NCBI RefSeq assembly: GCF_000285555.1
Contig: NZ_HE610997.1
Coordinates: 314,860-378,859 of the forward strand
Length of the DNA stretch: 64,000 bases
DNA from: Kurthia massiliensis
GTDB lineage: Bacteria > Bacillota > Bacilli > Bacillales_A > Planococcaceae
Reading direction: 5' to 3'
Positions 17,553 to 26,601 of this stretch are shown piece after piece. Below the pieces are notes generated by a model. It had not been told where the DNA came from and made no database searches. It worked only from the letters and a program-made list of their open reading frames with translations. How positions within the stretch are numbered: position 1 is the first letter of the stretch; each line of letters begins with the position of its first letter. The position numbers were made by a program, and so were the translations under genes.

Positions 17553-17792
17553 TTATTTACTGTAGCCTTCTTTTTGTAGACGAATTTCTTCTGAACGTAA
17601 AATATGACGTGCCTTTTGATATTCGCGAATATCTAAAATGCCTGCTTCATATAACGTACGAACTTCTTCTGCCATCATATGCAAATCACCGATGCGATTT
17701 TTCGTATAAATAAATGTTCCGAAACGTTTTAAATATTGTTGGATATCCATCAAATTTTCGATTTGTCCAACATCTGTTACGCGTTTAGCCAT
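17553..17792 (-). CDS. yqgQ: YqgQ family protein (DUF910)
   Basis: A 79-residue cytosolic helical protein. LMDIQQYLKRFGTFIYTKNRIGDLHMMAEEVRTLYEAGILD matches the small YqgQ family found in Bacillales, whose molecular role is not established; a nucleic-acid-binding role has been proposed from structure. I placed the start at MAKRV because AAAGGAAG lies about eight bases before it. It overlaps the 3' end of fthC by eight bases, and rpmG lies upstream. Confidence 0.85.
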   Translation of the reverse strand: MAKRVTDVGQIENLMDIQQYLKRFGTFIYTKNRIGDLHMMAEEVRTLYEAGILDIREYQKARHILRSEEIRLQKEGYSK

Positions 17793-18375
17793 GTTGTTCT
17801 TCCTTTCGAATATGTGCACAGGAAATAATAGATTTCTCTGTCACAATGCGATCTATAGGATAATCATACGAATCTTTTGGTACTTTTGCAACCATCTGCA
17901 TTGAAAAGCACAACGCAATGGTCTCACCTTTAAACGTTGGTAAGTAGCGGTCATAATAGCCGCCGCCATACCCTATTCTATACCCGCTTTGATCAAAAAT
18001 GATGCCTGGCACAATCATCACATCTATCTCGAAAGCATCAACGCGCACCGTTTGTGACGGAACAGGCTCTAAAAGCGACATATAAACCGTTTCAAGCTGT
18101 TCGAAGCTCGTAAATATGTAAAAGTCCATCTCATGGGTTTTTGGCTTACAGCGTGGAACGGCGACTTGTTTTCCGAGCTGCCAAAGCTGTTCAATCAATC
18201 GGCGTGTTTCAACTTCTGGAAATGCTGAAATCGTTAAGCCAATGACATTTGCTTGTTCTATAGAAGACAATGTTAAGAGACGCGTTTGAATATTTGCACT
18301 CCACGTCTCGTATGTATGTATAGGTAGTTGTTGTAATTGCTGTTGCATCTGTTTACGTAAAGCTTTTTTCTCCAT
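17785..18375 (-). CDS. fthC: 5-formyltetrahydrofolate cyclo-ligase
   Basis: A 196-residue enzyme that converts 5-formyl-THF to 5,10-methenyl-THF with ATP, recycling the folate formed by side reactions of glycine/serine metabolism. KKALRKQMQQQL is the usual basic N-terminal helix, and DVMIVPGIIFDQSGYRIGYGGGYYDRYL is the ATP-binding family signature. The ATG at 18375 is preceded by GGGGG; longer in-frame extension runs into the rpmG terminator and is rejected. It overlaps yqgQ. Confidence 0.93.
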   Translation of the reverse strand: MEKKALRKQMQQQLQQLPIHTYETWSANIQTRLLTLSSIEQANVIGLTISAFPEVETRRLIEQLWQLGKQVAVPRCKPKTHEMDFYIFTSFEQLETVYMSLLEPVPSQTVRVDAFEIDVMIVPGIIFDQSGYRIGYGGGYYDRYLPTFKGETIALCFSMQMVAKVPKDSYDYPIDRIVTEKSIISCAHIRKEEQHG

Positions 18376-18395
18376 TAAAAGTCCCCCTTTATATA

Positions 18396-18424
18396 GAAAA
18401 AGCCAGTCTCGAAGCGAGGCTGGC
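18396..18424 (-). terminator. rpmG terminator
   Basis: GCCAG-CTC and GAG-CTGGC pair with one mismatch, followed by T5 on the minus strand, between rpmG and fthC. Confidence 0.7.
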
Positions 18425-18435
18425 AAGAAGCGTGA

Positions 18436-18585
18436 TTACTTTGTTTCACGGTGAAGTGTCATTTTGTTATCACGAGAGCAATATTTTTTTAATTCTAAAC
18501 GTTCTGGATTGTTACGTTTGTTTTTCTTAGAAATGTAGTTACGTTCGCCACATTCTGTGCAAGCTAATGTAATATTAACGCGCAT
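18436..18585 (-). CDS. rpmG: Ribosomal protein L33
   Basis: A 49-residue large-subunit ribosomal protein, beginning [18 protein letters not shown] and ending TLHRETK, both diagnostic. Zinc-type L33 has two CxxC pairs; this copy has Cys9, Cys12 and Cys36 but Asp39 at the fourth position, so its zinc site is incomplete. Bacillales usually carry more than one L33 gene. A conserved RBS (GGGAGGG) precedes the ATG. Position matches rpmGA of B. subtilis. Confidence 0.97.
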   Translation of the reverse strand: MRVNITLACTECGERNYISKKNKRNNPERLELKKYCSRDNKMTLHRETK

Positions 18586-18643
18586 TGTGTTATCCCTCCC
18601 ACTCATATTTATTTTTAGTGAGCATGATTTATACGACTAGCCC

Positions 18644-18674
18644 ATTATATCATATTTAGCATAAAAATCTACAA
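18644..18674 (-). promoter_or_regulatory. rpmG promoter
   Basis: On the minus strand TGATATAAT gives an extended -10 with a perfect TATAAT; TTGTAG lies 19 bases upstream as a possible -35. Confidence 0.55.
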
Positions 18675-18774
18675 GTATTTCGTTTTTTTTATGTTACAAT
18701 GTAGACAATTCGCAAATTTAACGAGGAATCCGTTATATTGGCGCTATAACTTTACAAATTGAGGTGAATGATTC

Positions 18775-19125
18775 GTGGATTTTTCCATTATCATCATGAT
18801 TGTCGGTGTGATTATCGTCATTCTGTCGTTTTTTATCGGTCGTTCGAAAACAGCTGATCGCGAACTAGAAGAGCTTTCAGTCACATTGTACAAAGAAACA
18901 TCACAAATTAAACGTCGACTAAAAGTAGTGGAAGAAGAATTAATGCTTGAAGGGCCAGCTGTGCCAGCAAATGCGACAAAAACGATGTCTATGCAAGGTG
19001 TGCATCAAATTTTAATTAGCCAAGTACTTGCACTACATAGCCAAGGATATAACGTCGCACAAATTGCCGAACGTTCATCGCTATCTCCTGCACAAATTGA
19101 ACAAATTATTCAAAGGGGCAAATAG
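18775..19125 (+). CDS. Membrane protein with C-terminal helix-turn-helix-like segment (YqzD position)
   Basis: A 116-residue protein with an N-terminal membrane helix (residues 4-22), a charged coiled-coil stretch (about 28-60, DRELEELSVTLYKETSQIKRRLKVVEEEL) and a C-terminal helix-turn-helix-like segment (HSQGYNVAQIAERSSLSPAQIEQII). The architecture recalls SwrB-type/DUF6115 proteins. Translation starts at GTG after GAGGTGA. It precedes the next gene by two bases, in the position of the yqzD-yqzC pair of B. subtilis. Function is unknown. Confidence 0.75.
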   Translation: MDFSIIIMIVGVIIVILSFFIGRSKTADRELEELSVTLYKETSQIKRRLKVVEEELMLEGPAVPANATKTMSMQGVHQILISQVLALHSQGYNVAQIAERSSLSPAQIEQIIQRGK

Positions 19126-19127
19126 AT

Positions 19128-19616
19128 ATGGAATCGCTACGCGCATTCGGCATCGGCATTTTTCTTGCAGGTGCTGCTTTTACCATTTATCAACAAGTAG
19201 ATAACCGTTCTGCTGTACAGCAAGATGAAAAAGCAAAAACAACTTACGAAACAACAATTCATAAATTAGAAAAAAGCAATGCGGCATTGACAGATGAAGT
19301 CGCACGCTTAGAAAAACAGCTATCGACACAAAAAGAGAAAACGGCATCGTCAAAAAAAGAAACAGCCGATACGGCTTCTCATGAAAAGAACCAGCCTGGC
19401 AATATCGCCGCAAAGGATTATGATTTAAACATTACATCTGCGATGGGCTCGACAGAAATTACAACACAGTTGCAACAAGCAGGAATTATTGCAAATGCAC
19501 GTGATTTTGAAAAGCATATTATTGCGAAGCATAAAGCAACAAATCTTCAAAATGGCACATTTCACATTAAAAAAGGCATGAGTTATGATGACATTTTAAA
19601 CGTCATTGCCAAATAG
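19128..19616 (+). CDS. YqzC/MltG-N-terminal-like membrane protein
   Basis: A 162-residue single-pass protein: an N-terminal helix (about 5-22), a coiled coil (residues 38-75), then an extracellular domain in which DYDLNITSAMGSTEI, LQQAGIIANARDFEKHI and GTFHIKKGMSYDDILNVI match the LysM-like N-terminal module of endolytic transglycosylase MltG (YceG). The transglycosylase domain is absent. It may bind peptidoglycan or modulate it. It lies two bases after the preceding gene, with AAAGGGGC as ribosome site. Confidence 0.78.
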   Translation: MESLRAFGIGIFLAGAAFTIYQQVDNRSAVQQDEKAKTTYETTIHKLEKSNAALTDEVARLEKQLSTQKEKTASSKKETADTASHEKNQPGNIAAKDYDLNITSAMGSTEITTQLQQAGIIANARDFEKHIIAKHKATNLQNGTFHIKKGMSYDDILNVIAK

Positions 19617-19617
19617 C

Positions 19618-19654
19618 AAAAAAGACGGAACCCGTAGAGGATTTCGTCTTTTTT
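19618..19654. terminator. Bidirectional terminator
   Basis: AAAAAAGACG and CGTCTTTTTT with inner AAtCC/GGaTT pairs lie between the converging yqzC-like and pstB genes. Confidence 0.85.
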
Positions 19655-19655
19655 A

Positions 19656-20471
19656 TTACCCAAAACGTCCATTAATGTAATCTTTCGTCCGCTGATCTTT
19701 CGGATTTGAAAACATGCGTGTCGTCCGGTCAAACTCCACAACTTCACCATTTAAGAAGAAGGCTGTTTGATCTGAAATACGTGCTGCTTGTTGCATATTA
19801 TGTGTGACGATGACAATCGTATAAGATTGTTTTAATTGTTGAATCAACTCTTCTACTTTTAATGTCGAAATAGGATCAAGCGCTGATGTCGGTTCATCCA
19901 TTAAAATAACGTCTGGTTCAATCGCTAAACATCTCGCAATGCAAAGACGTTGTTGTTGTCCCCCAGATAAACTGTACGCATTATCATGTAGACGGTCTTT
20001 TACTTCATCCCAAATGGCTGCACGTCGTAGCGACTGTTCGACAATTTCTTGTAATATTTTTTTGTTTTTAATACCGTGTGTACGCGGTCCATAAGCGACA
20101 TTATCAAAAATAGATTTCGGAAATGGATTCGGTTTTTGGAATACCATCCCAACTTTCGTTCGCAACATTTCTACCGGGTAATGTTTCGCCAATATATGTT
20201 CATCGCGATATAAAATATCTCCTGTCATTCGAACGTCTGGGACGAGCTCGACCATACGATTCAATGCTTTTAAATATGTTGATTTCCCACATCCAGACGG
20301 TCCAATAATTGCCGTTACTTCATGCTGTGGAATGTTCAAATGTATGTCTTTTAATGCATGCTTATCCCCATACCATAAATTAAATTGCTTCGTCTCATAT
20401 ACGTATCGTTCTGCTACCGATACGACTTTCATCTGCTCAGTTGTACGCTGTTGTGCAATTGCTTGAACCAT
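19656..20471 (-). CDS. pstB: Phosphate ABC transporter ATP-binding protein
   Basis: A 271-residue ATPase energising high-affinity phosphate uptake through PstA-PstC. Walker [11 protein letters not shown]-loop [18 protein letters not shown] signature [16 protein letters not shown] and Walker [13 protein letters not shown] are intact. KPNPFP(K/M)SI is specific to PstB. AAGGAGG lies six bases before the ATG. Only one pstB is present, unlike the two in B. subtilis, and no phoU follows. Confidence 0.97.
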   Translation of the reverse strand: MVQAIAQQRTTEQMKVVSVAERYVYETKQFNLWYGDKHALKDIHLNIPQHEVTAIIGPSGCGKSTYLKALNRMVELVPDVRMTGDILYRDEHILAKHYPVEMLRTKVGMVFQKPNPFPKSIFDNVAYGPRTHGIKNKKILQEIVEQSLRRAAIWDEVKDRLHDNAYSLSGGQQQRLCIARCLAIEPDVILMDEPTSALDPISTLKVEELIQQLKQSYTIVIVTHNMQQAARISDQTAFFLNGEVVEFDRTTRMFSNPKDQRTKDYINGRFG

Positions 20472-20482
20472 ATATATCCTCC

Positions 20483-21361
20483 TTAGTAGCGATGCTGGAA
20501 TTTATGTCGAATCCAAACGGCAATGCTGTTCATCAAAATGAGTAATGTCATCAGAACGAGAATGCCTGCTGCTGCGACGTATTGAAACTCTTCTTGTGGT
20601 CGCTTCGCCCAATCAAAAATGAGCATCGGTAACGCCGTGAATTCACTAAAAATACCGTCTGGCAAAAATTGAATAATGACCGGTATGCCAATCACAACGA
20701 GTGGTGCTGTTTCTCCAATTGCGCGAGACAGTCCTAAAATACTTCCTGTTAAAATACCTGGTAAAGCAGCTGGTAATACGACTTTATAAATCGTTTGCCA
20801 TTTCGTTGCACCCATACCGTAACTCGCCTCACGTAAGCTCGTAGGTACCGAACGAATCGCTTCTTGCGCTGCAACGATAATGACCGGTAAAATAAGCAAA
20901 CTCATCGTTAATGCGGCAGCGAGTACACTTTTCCCCATGCCAAGCATACGAACGAAAATCGTTAAACCGAGCAATCCGAAGACAATCGACGGTACACCTG
21001 CTAAATTAGAAATGTTCATTTGGATAAAAGATGTGACGCGATTTTTCTTCGCATATTCTTCTAAATAAATTGCTGCACCGACACCGAATGATACTGCGAC
21101 AGGTGCGACGATAGCAAGCATCGCAATCGAGCCGATAAGGCCTGCATAAACGCCGGCTTTTTCTGGGAACCGCGATGAAAATTGTTGTAAAAAGTCGAGC
21201 GATAAATAGCCTGATCCTTGTGTCACCATTCGATACAGTAATACGACTAAAATGATGAGCGATAAAATCGTCGCACTCGTAAATAAAACTTGAAAGAACG
21301 TATTGCGAAAACGTCGCTTTTTCGTTTGCAACGCGATTGCTTTTTCATGTATATACGTCAT
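20483..21361 (-). CDS. pstA: Phosphate ABC transporter permease PstA
   Basis: A 292-residue inner-membrane permease with six predicted helices. The cytoplasmic [40 protein letters not shown] is the permease-ATPase contact motif, and [12 protein letters not shown] is typical of PstA. Its start overlaps the pstC stop by four bases (ATGA), so the pair is translationally coupled. Confidence 0.96.
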   Translation of the reverse strand: MTYIHEKAIALQTKKRRFRNTFFQVLFTSATILSLIILVVLLYRMVTQGSGYLSLDFLQQFSSRFPEKAGVYAGLIGSIAMLAIVAPVAVSFGVGAAIYLEEYAKKNRVTSFIQMNISNLAGVPSIVFGLLGLTIFVRMLGMGKSVLAAALTMSLLILPVIIVAAQEAIRSVPTSLREASYGMGATKWQTIYKVVLPAALPGILTGSILGLSRAIGETAPLVVIGIPVIIQFLPDGIFSEFTALPMLIFDWAKRPQEEFQYVAAAGILVLMTLLILMNSIAVWIRHKFQHRY

Positions 21362-22305
21362 TCATATGCCTCCCTAAATCGCTTTGAAATCCAACGGGCT
21401 AAGATGTTCATACCAAACGTAAAGAGGAACAATGTAAACCCAACTGCATATATTGAATAATAGATCGTCGTGCCATACCCTGCATCTCCGGTTGATACTT
21501 GCACAATATAAGCTGTCATCGTTTGAATCGATTGGGCGACATCGAAGTTTAGTAATGGTGTCGAGCCACCTGCTAGCGATACGATCATCGTTTCACCGAT
21601 CGCACGTGAAATCGCTAATACGACAGAGGCGACGACGCCTGATAGCGCCGCTGGTAGTACAACTTTCATTGCTACTTCTAACTTCGTTGCTCCTAATCCA
21701 AATGCCCCTTCCCGCAATGATTTAGGAACGCTAGAAAGTGCATCTTCTGACAATGAAGCAATCGTCGGTAAAATCATGATGCCAATCATAATACCTGGAC
21801 TAATGGCGTTGAAAATTTGAATTTGCGGCACGATTTGTTGCAATAACGGTGTGACGAACGTTAAAGCGAAAAAGCCGTAAACGATTGTCGGAATGCCCGC
21901 CAGTACTTCTAACACTGGCTTCACAATTGTTCGCACGCGGTCGCTCGCAAATTCACTCAAATATAGCGCAACTGCTAATCCGAGTGGTAATGCGACAACA
22001 AGCGCAATAGCAGTCACTTTCAACGTACCGACGACGAGTGGCAAAATACCATAGACCGGTTCTCCTGCAAATGGGAGCCATTCACGTGCCGTCACATACT
22101 CGACAATGCTGACACGACTGAAAAATTCAATCGTTTCAAAAATGAGTGTGCCGATAATACCAATTGTCGTTAACACCGATATAAGTGCAGCGATAAACAA
22201 TAAGGCTGGAACACCTTTTTCAAGTCGACGCAAACGACGTTTTTTTTGCTGTTGCGCAATTAGTTGCTGCACATTCAATGGCGTAGATGGCTTTTGTGAA
22301 ACCAT
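21358..22305 (-). CDS. pstC: Phosphate ABC transporter permease PstC
   Basis: A 315-residue permease partner of Pst[34 protein letters not shown] is the ATPase-coupling loop and AIGETMIVSLAGG is the PstC signature; about six helices span the membrane. A cytosolic N-terminal tail of about 35 residues precedes the first helix. It follows pstS by 22 bases with an AGGAGAG-type ribosome site. Confidence 0.96.
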   Translation of the reverse strand: MVSQKPSTPLNVQQLIAQQQKKRRLRRLEKGVPALLFIAALISVLTTIGIIGTLIFETIEFFSRVSIVEYVTAREWLPFAGEPVYGILPLVVGTLKVTAIALVVALPLGLAVALYLSEFASDRVRTIVKPVLEVLAGIPTIVYGFFALTFVTPLLQQIVPQIQIFNAISPGIMIGIMILPTIASLSEDALSSVPKSLREGAFGLGATKLEVAMKVVLPAALSGVVASVVLAISRAIGETMIVSLAGGSTPLLNFDVAQSIQTMTAYIVQVSTGDAGYGTTIYYSIYAVGFTLFLFTFGMNILARWISKRFREAYE

Positions 22306-22327
22306 AACTTCTCTCCTTCTGCTTTGT

Positions 22328-23284
22328 CTATTCAGGCTTGAAAGCTTCTAGTTTTTTCATATCCTCTTCATAAACACCCTCTGGTGAGCGTACATAACCA
22401 ACACTTTCCGCTAAATCCCCTGCATGTTCTAACGTATATTGCATAAAGTCATACATTGCTGGTTCTTTTAACGATTCGTTATTCGCATACATATATAGTG
22501 GACGTGAGAGTGGCGTATAGTCACCTGATTGGATCGTATCGTGCGTCGGTTCTACACCATTGACTTTCACCGCTTTCAAACGTTCTTTATTTGCTTCATA
22601 ATAAGCGAATCCGAAGTAGCCAATTGCATATTTATCTGCTTCTACACCTTTCACGAGTACGTTATCATCTTCTGATAGCGTCGCTGATTTATCCAATTGC
22701 TGTTCTTCTAACACATCATTGACGAAGTAATCGTACGTCCCTGAATCAGTGCCAGGTGAATAAAATTTAATGTACTCATCTGGCCACCCTTTTCGAATAT
22801 CTGACCATTTTTTCTTCTGACCGTTGTCGACCCAGATTTCCTCAAGTTCTTTCGTCGTCACATCTTGAAGCCAATCATTGTCTTTATGTACGACAATGGA
22901 AATACCATCGTAAGCAATTTCAAATTGCGTATAATCGATTCCTTTTTCTTTTAATTTCGCCGCTTCCTCATCTTTGATTGGGCGTGAAGCATTTGAAAAA
23001 TCAATTTCCCCATTAATAAATTTTTCGAAGCCGCCACCTGTACCTGATACACCAACAGCGACTTGTACGTTGCGTTGCGTCGCCGCATATTCTTCAACGA
23101 TTCCTTCAACGATTGGTGCCACTGTCGATGATCCATCTCCTGAAATACTTCCTTGCAGTTGCTCTGCTGCATTTGATGATGTTTCAGAAGATGAATTGTT
23201 GTTTGATTGTTCACCACCACATGCTCCTAATAATAATGCTGATGTTGCCATCGATGTCACCATAACGTACTGCCACTTTTTCAT
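22328..23284 (-). CDS. pstS: Phosphate-binding lipoprotein PstS
   Basis: A 318-residue lipoprotein that captures phosphate outside the membrane for PstCAB. MKKWQYVMVTSMATSALLLGACGG is a lipoprotein signal with lipobox LGAC, followed by a Ser/Asn-rich linker, then GSISGDGSSTVAPIVEGIVEEY and GTGGGFEKFINGEIDFSNASRP, the phosphate-loop segments. The start at 23284 follows an AGGAGG site; longer frames run into the Pho-box region. First gene of the pst operon. Confidence 0.97.
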   Translation of the reverse strand: MKKWQYVMVTSMATSALLLGACGGEQSNNNSSSETSSNAAEQLQGSISGDGSSTVAPIVEGIVEEYAATQRNVQVAVGVSGTGGGFEKFINGEIDFSNASRPIKDEEAAKLKEKGIDYTQFEIAYDGISIVVHKDNDWLQDVTTKELEEIWVDNGQKKKWSDIRKGWPDEYIKFYSPGTDSGTYDYFVNDVLEEQQLDKSATLSEDDNVLVKGVEADKYAIGYFGFAYYEANKERLKAVKVNGVEPTHDTIQSGDYTPLSRPLYMYANNESLKEPAMYDFMQYTLEHAGDLAESVGYVRSPEGVYEEDMKKLEAFKPE

Positions 23285-23324
23285 TAAAATCCTCCTCTGA
23301 ACGTTTCGTTTGTTTACACTTTTT

Positions 23325-23399
23325 ACTATAGAGAATGATTGTAAGGGCACTATATGATTTTTGTAAGGAACTATGAAGGGTTTGTAAATTGTGCGTAAA
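23325..23399 (-). promoter_or_regulatory. pst promoter with a PhoP box array
   Basis: On the minus strand TTTACG, TTTACA, TTCATA, TTACAA, ATATAG and TTACAA begin exactly 11 bases apart (23339-23399), the repeat spacing of PhoP-binding TT(A/C/T)ACA boxes in Bacillales. TATAGT (23325-23330) is the -10; no good -35 exists, as expected for a PhoP-activated promoter. This points to induction by phosphate starvation. Confidence 0.8.
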
Positions 23400-23401
23400 G
23401 A

Positions 23402-23432
23402 CAAAAAAGACTGCTCCAAAAGGAACAGTCTC
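23402..23432 (-). terminator. pbpA terminator
   Basis: AGACTG-TCC and GGA-CAGTCT pair with a short loop, with six T on the minus strand, after the pbpA stop. Confidence 0.8.
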
Positions 23433-23444
23433 TCTGTAAAACGA

Positions 23445-25592
23445 TTAACGCTTGATTTTTTCACCAACCGTTTGTTTTTTACTTTTCATTTCTTGTTTCT
23501 TCAATTTGAAGTAACCATCTACCGCTTCACGTGCCATCAAGTTGTTTGGCGTCGTATGGCTAGCTGTTGTTGACATCCAAGGAACGATAATCGCATAAGC
23601 AATTTCTGGATTGTCATACGGTGCAAAACCAACGTGAGATACTGTAATTGTATACGTTCCTAATTTTTCTTTTTTAGGACCTGAGTAAATTACTTCGGCT
23701 GTACCTGTTTTACCAGCAGCTTCATATTTCGCGTCGCTGAAGAACGAATTCGCTGTACCGCTACTCGTATTATAAACTTGCCACATACCTTGTTTTACGT
23801 GATCAATTTCAGATTGTGAGTTGTTAACATGATTCAATACATTCGGCTCAACTTCTTGGTCTAAGTTGCCTAAGCGTTTCCCATCTTCAGAAGGCTCATG
23901 CACTTCTTTTAATAAGTGTGGTGCGATACGGTCCCCACCATTGGCAACAGTTGAAACGTATTGTGCCATCTGTAGAGGTGTGTAAGTATCGTACTGACCA
24001 ATTGATAAATCGAGATATTTACCTGGTAATGATTCTGTACCTTTGAAACCGGTGAATTCACCTGGTAAATCGATACCTGTCTCGACTCCTAAACCGAAGC
24101 GTGCATACCCATTACGCATTTTTTGGAAATCGGCTGCGCTGACGCTATTAATGTTTTGTTTACCGTAAGTAATACCGGCAACTTGTAATGCTGTTTTAAA
24201 CATGTATACGTTTGATGATTTTTGAAGTGCTGTTAAGTCACTAATCGCTACAGAACCTGACTTGTTGAATAGAGAAGATTTTGTTGTACCGCCGAGACGC
24301 ATTGGCGCATCGACGATAATTTGTCCAGGGTTAATAGCGTTATATGAGTACGCTGTTAACAGCGTACTTGGTTTAATAGCAGAACCCCACTCATAAGAAG
24401 ACGTGAAAGCACCGATTGAGTAATCTACTACTTGCGTTTTCCCATTTTCATCTGCTTCTAATTTTTTACCACTCATCGATAAAATTTCACCTGTATGTGG
24501 ATCCATCATCACAAGGAAGGCACGATCTAGCAGACCAGCTGTTCCTTGTGCTTTCGTTTGTAGTAAGTATTTTTCAACAATTTTATCATTTTGTTCTTGT
24601 AACTTACTGTCGATTGTAATAACAAGGTCTTTCCCTGCTTTACCTTCTCTGACAGTTTTCGTATCAACGACTTGTCCTTGTGAGTTCGTTTCACTTTTGA
24701 CAATCGCTTTTTGACCTTGTAGTAAGTCTTCATATTGTTGTTCTAAATAACTTTTACCGACGCGGTCATTACGTGAATAATCACGCGCTAAATAGTACTG
24801 TAATTTGTCTGCTGGGATCCCTTCTTCAGGTGTCGTCGTTCTACCTAAAATCGCTAAATCTGATTTTTTCTTACGCGCCCAGTCAGTCGTTGTGCTTACG
24901 CCTGGTAATTCGTTTAAGCGTTCTGATACAATCGCAAACTCTTTATCGCTCACGTCATTACTTTTAATAATTTGTGGTGATAAATTATAACCTGCACGCA
25001 TTTTGCTATAAATTGCTAGTACCTTTAATTCAGATTTTGTGAAAGATTTTAATTCTTTTTTCGTGATACGATCACGTGTTAAATCGTCAATCTTACGTTG
25101 AATCTCAGATGTTTCGCCACCTTTAGCTTGAATCGCCTTTTGCTCTTCTTTGCTAACTTTTTTAGCTGCTTCATCCGGATGTAGCTTAATCCAATAGTCT
25201 TGCTTATCTCGTTCAGTCAATTTAGATGTATCGATTTTAATTAATTTCGATAACTTCGTTGCTGTTTCTAACATTTCATTTTGTGTCGTTGTCGCATACT
25301 TTGTATACGTAATGGCATTTTTCGCCTCGTTATCGACAAGTACTTTACCGTTACGGTCGTAAATACGTCCGCGCGGTACACTTGTATTGACCGTTACTTC
25401 CTCTGTTTTTTGCAATTCTTTAACGTATTCCTCACCTTTTACGATCTGCATGTAACCAAGTCGTAAAATTAACACAGAAAATAGTACGAAAATCGAGAAG
25501 AAAAGAACATTCATTCGAAATGAAAGACTAGCACGAAGCTTAGCTTTCGGATTCGCTGCGCGCGTTTTTTTAGCTTTTTGTTTCCGTCGCAT
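23445..25592 (-). CDS. pbpA: Class B penicillin-binding protein (PbpA/PBP2A-like transpeptidase)
   Basis: A 715-residue membrane-anchored transpeptidase. It has a basic cytosolic tail (about 27 residues), one membrane helix (about 28-49), a dimerisation domain and a C-terminal transpeptidase domain with the nucleophile motif SAIK in YEWGSAIKPSTLL, SSN in LQKSSNVYMF and KTG in AAGKTGTAEV. Class B enzymes of this group drive side-wall elongation. The ATG at 25592 has GGAGGGGG seven bases before it; a TTG one codon earlier is less likely. It sits between sodA and pst, as in B. subtilis. Confidence 0.93.
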   Translation of the reverse strand: MRRKQKAKKTRAANPKAKLRASLSFRMNVLFFSIFVLFSVLILRLGYMQIVKGEEYVKELQKTEEVTVNTSVPRGRIYDRNGKVLVDNEAKNAITYTKYATTTQNEMLETATKLSKLIKIDTSKLTERDKQDYWIKLHPDEAAKKVSKEEQKAIQAKGGETSEIQRKIDDLTRDRITKKELKSFTKSELKVLAIYSKMRAGYNLSPQIIKSNDVSDKEFAIVSERLNELPGVSTTTDWARKKKSDLAILGRTTTPEEGIPADKLQYYLARDYSRNDRVGKSYLEQQYEDLLQGQKAIVKSETNSQGQVVDTKTVREGKAGKDLVITIDSKLQEQNDKIVEKYLLQTKAQGTAGLLDRAFLVMMDPHTGEILSMSGKKLEADENGKTQVVDYSIGAFTSSYEWGSAIKPSTLLTAYSYNAINPGQIIVDAPMRLGGTTKSSLFNKSGSVAISDLTALQKSSNVYMFKTALQVAGITYGKQNINSVSAADFQKMRNGYARFGLGVETGIDLPGEFTGFKGTESLPGKYLDLSIGQYDTYTPLQMAQYVSTVANGGDRIAPHLLKEVHEPSEDGKRLGNLDQEVEPNVLNHVNNSQSEIDHVKQGMWQVYNTSSGTANSFFSDAKYEAAGKTGTAEVIYSGPKKEKLGTYTITVSHVGFAPYDNPEIAYAIIVPWMSTTASHTTPNNLMAREAVDGYFKLKKQEMKSKKQTVGEKIKR

Positions 25593-25626
25593 CAAATTCC
25601 CCCCTCCTGCTCAATTCACAATAAGT

Positions 25627-25655
25627 AGTATATCATTTTTCACCCTAAAAAACAT
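25627..25655 (-). promoter_or_regulatory. Possible pbpA promoter
   Basis: On the minus strand TGATATACT forms an extended -10 about 35 bases before the pbpA start. The -35 region is weak. Confidence 0.4.
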
Positions 25656-25792
25656 AGAGAGTTAGATGGTTCATGCATTTTTTCGTCCATTAAAAAAGCA
25701 CGCATATTCATGACGCGAAACACATATGATTTGTTCCATTTATCCTACAATATTTAAACGTGCCGTTTCGGCCACTTTTTACATTTTACGCA

Positions 25793-25825
25793 CAAAAAAA
25801 GACGCCGCTTATGCGACGTCTTTTA
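25793..25825 (-). terminator. sodA terminator
   Basis: AAAAGACG-CGC and GCG-CGTCTTTT form a long stem with T7 on the minus strand, beyond the sodA stop. Confidence 0.85.
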
Positions 25826-25853
25826 ATCATTTACTCGTAAAGAGAAAACGAAA

Positions 25854-26462
25854 TTATTTTGCAGCAGCGTATAATTCTGCTACTTTATCCCAGTTTACAA
25901 CGTTCCAGAATGCAGCGATGTAGTTAGGACGTACGTTTTGGTAGTTTAAGTAGTAAGCGTGTTCCCAAACGTCAAGACCTAGGATTGGTGTTTTACCTTC
26001 CATGATTGGAGAATCTTGGTTTGGAGTAGAAGAAATTTCTAATTCGCCGTTAGCAACTGATAACCAAGCCCAGCCTGAACCGAAACGAGTTTTTGCAGCA
26101 GCAGCGAATTGTTCTTTGAATGCTTCGAAAGAACCAAATTTAGCGTCGATAGCTTCAGCTAATTCACCTTCTGGAGCGCCTTTACCGTTTGGAGTAAGTA
26201 AAGTCCAGAATAATGAGTGGTTTGCGTGACCGCCACCATTGTTGCGTACAGCTGTACGTACTTCTTCAGGAACTGCATCTAAGTTTGCAATGATTTCTTC
26301 AACAGATTTACCGTCGAATTCTGATTTGCCTTCTAATGCAGCGTTTAAGCCTTGTACATAAGTGTTGTGGTGCTTGTCATGGTGGATTTCCATAGTACGA
26401 GCATCAATGTGTGGTTCTAGTGCGTCAAACGCGTAAGGTAATTGTGGTAATTCAAAAGCCAT
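25854..26462 (-). CDS. sodA: Superoxide dismutase (Mn/Fe)
   Basis: A 202-residue cytosolic dismutase that converts superoxide to hydrogen peroxide and oxygen. Metal ligands are His27, His82, Asp164 and His168, the last two in [16 protein letters not shown]. The Gly-rich [11 protein letters not shown] and the SGWAWL segments fit the manganese type typical of Bacillales, though metal choice cannot be proved here. AAGGAGG precedes the ATG. Confidence 0.97.
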   Translation of the reverse strand: MAFELPQLPYAFDALEPHIDARTMEIHHDKHHNTYVQGLNAALEGKSEFDGKSVEEIIANLDAVPEEVRTAVRNNGGGHANHSLFWTLLTPNGKGAPEGELAEAIDAKFGSFEAFKEQFAAAAKTRFGSGWAWLSVANGELEISSTPNQDSPIMEGKTPILGLDVWEHAYYLNYQNVRPNYIAAFWNVVNWDKVAELYAAAK

Positions 26463-26510
26463 AATTCAAATTCCTCCTTGAGATAAGTAAATAATATTTT
26501 TTACACTCTT

Positions 26511-26539
26511 AGATTAACAAAAAGTCCTCGTTTGTTCAA
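26511..26539 (-). promoter_or_regulatory. sodA promoter
   Basis: On the minus strand TTGAAC, a 17-base spacer and TAATCT lie about 50 bases before the sodA start. Confidence 0.55.
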
Positions 26540-26601
26540 ATAAAATTCACTGAATCTGTATATTTCAGCCTTTTGACTGAAATCCTAGTAAACTTCAAGT
26601 A

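Noticed and set aside
22328-23467. Longer pstS start 61 codons upstream
   Set aside because: The extension covers the -10 and PhoP boxes and the pbpA terminator, and would bury the lipoprotein signal.
25759-25774. GCCG-TTT-CGGC hairpin between pbpA and sodA
   Set aside because: The stem is only four perfect pairs and has a T tract only in the + direction, where no gene ends.
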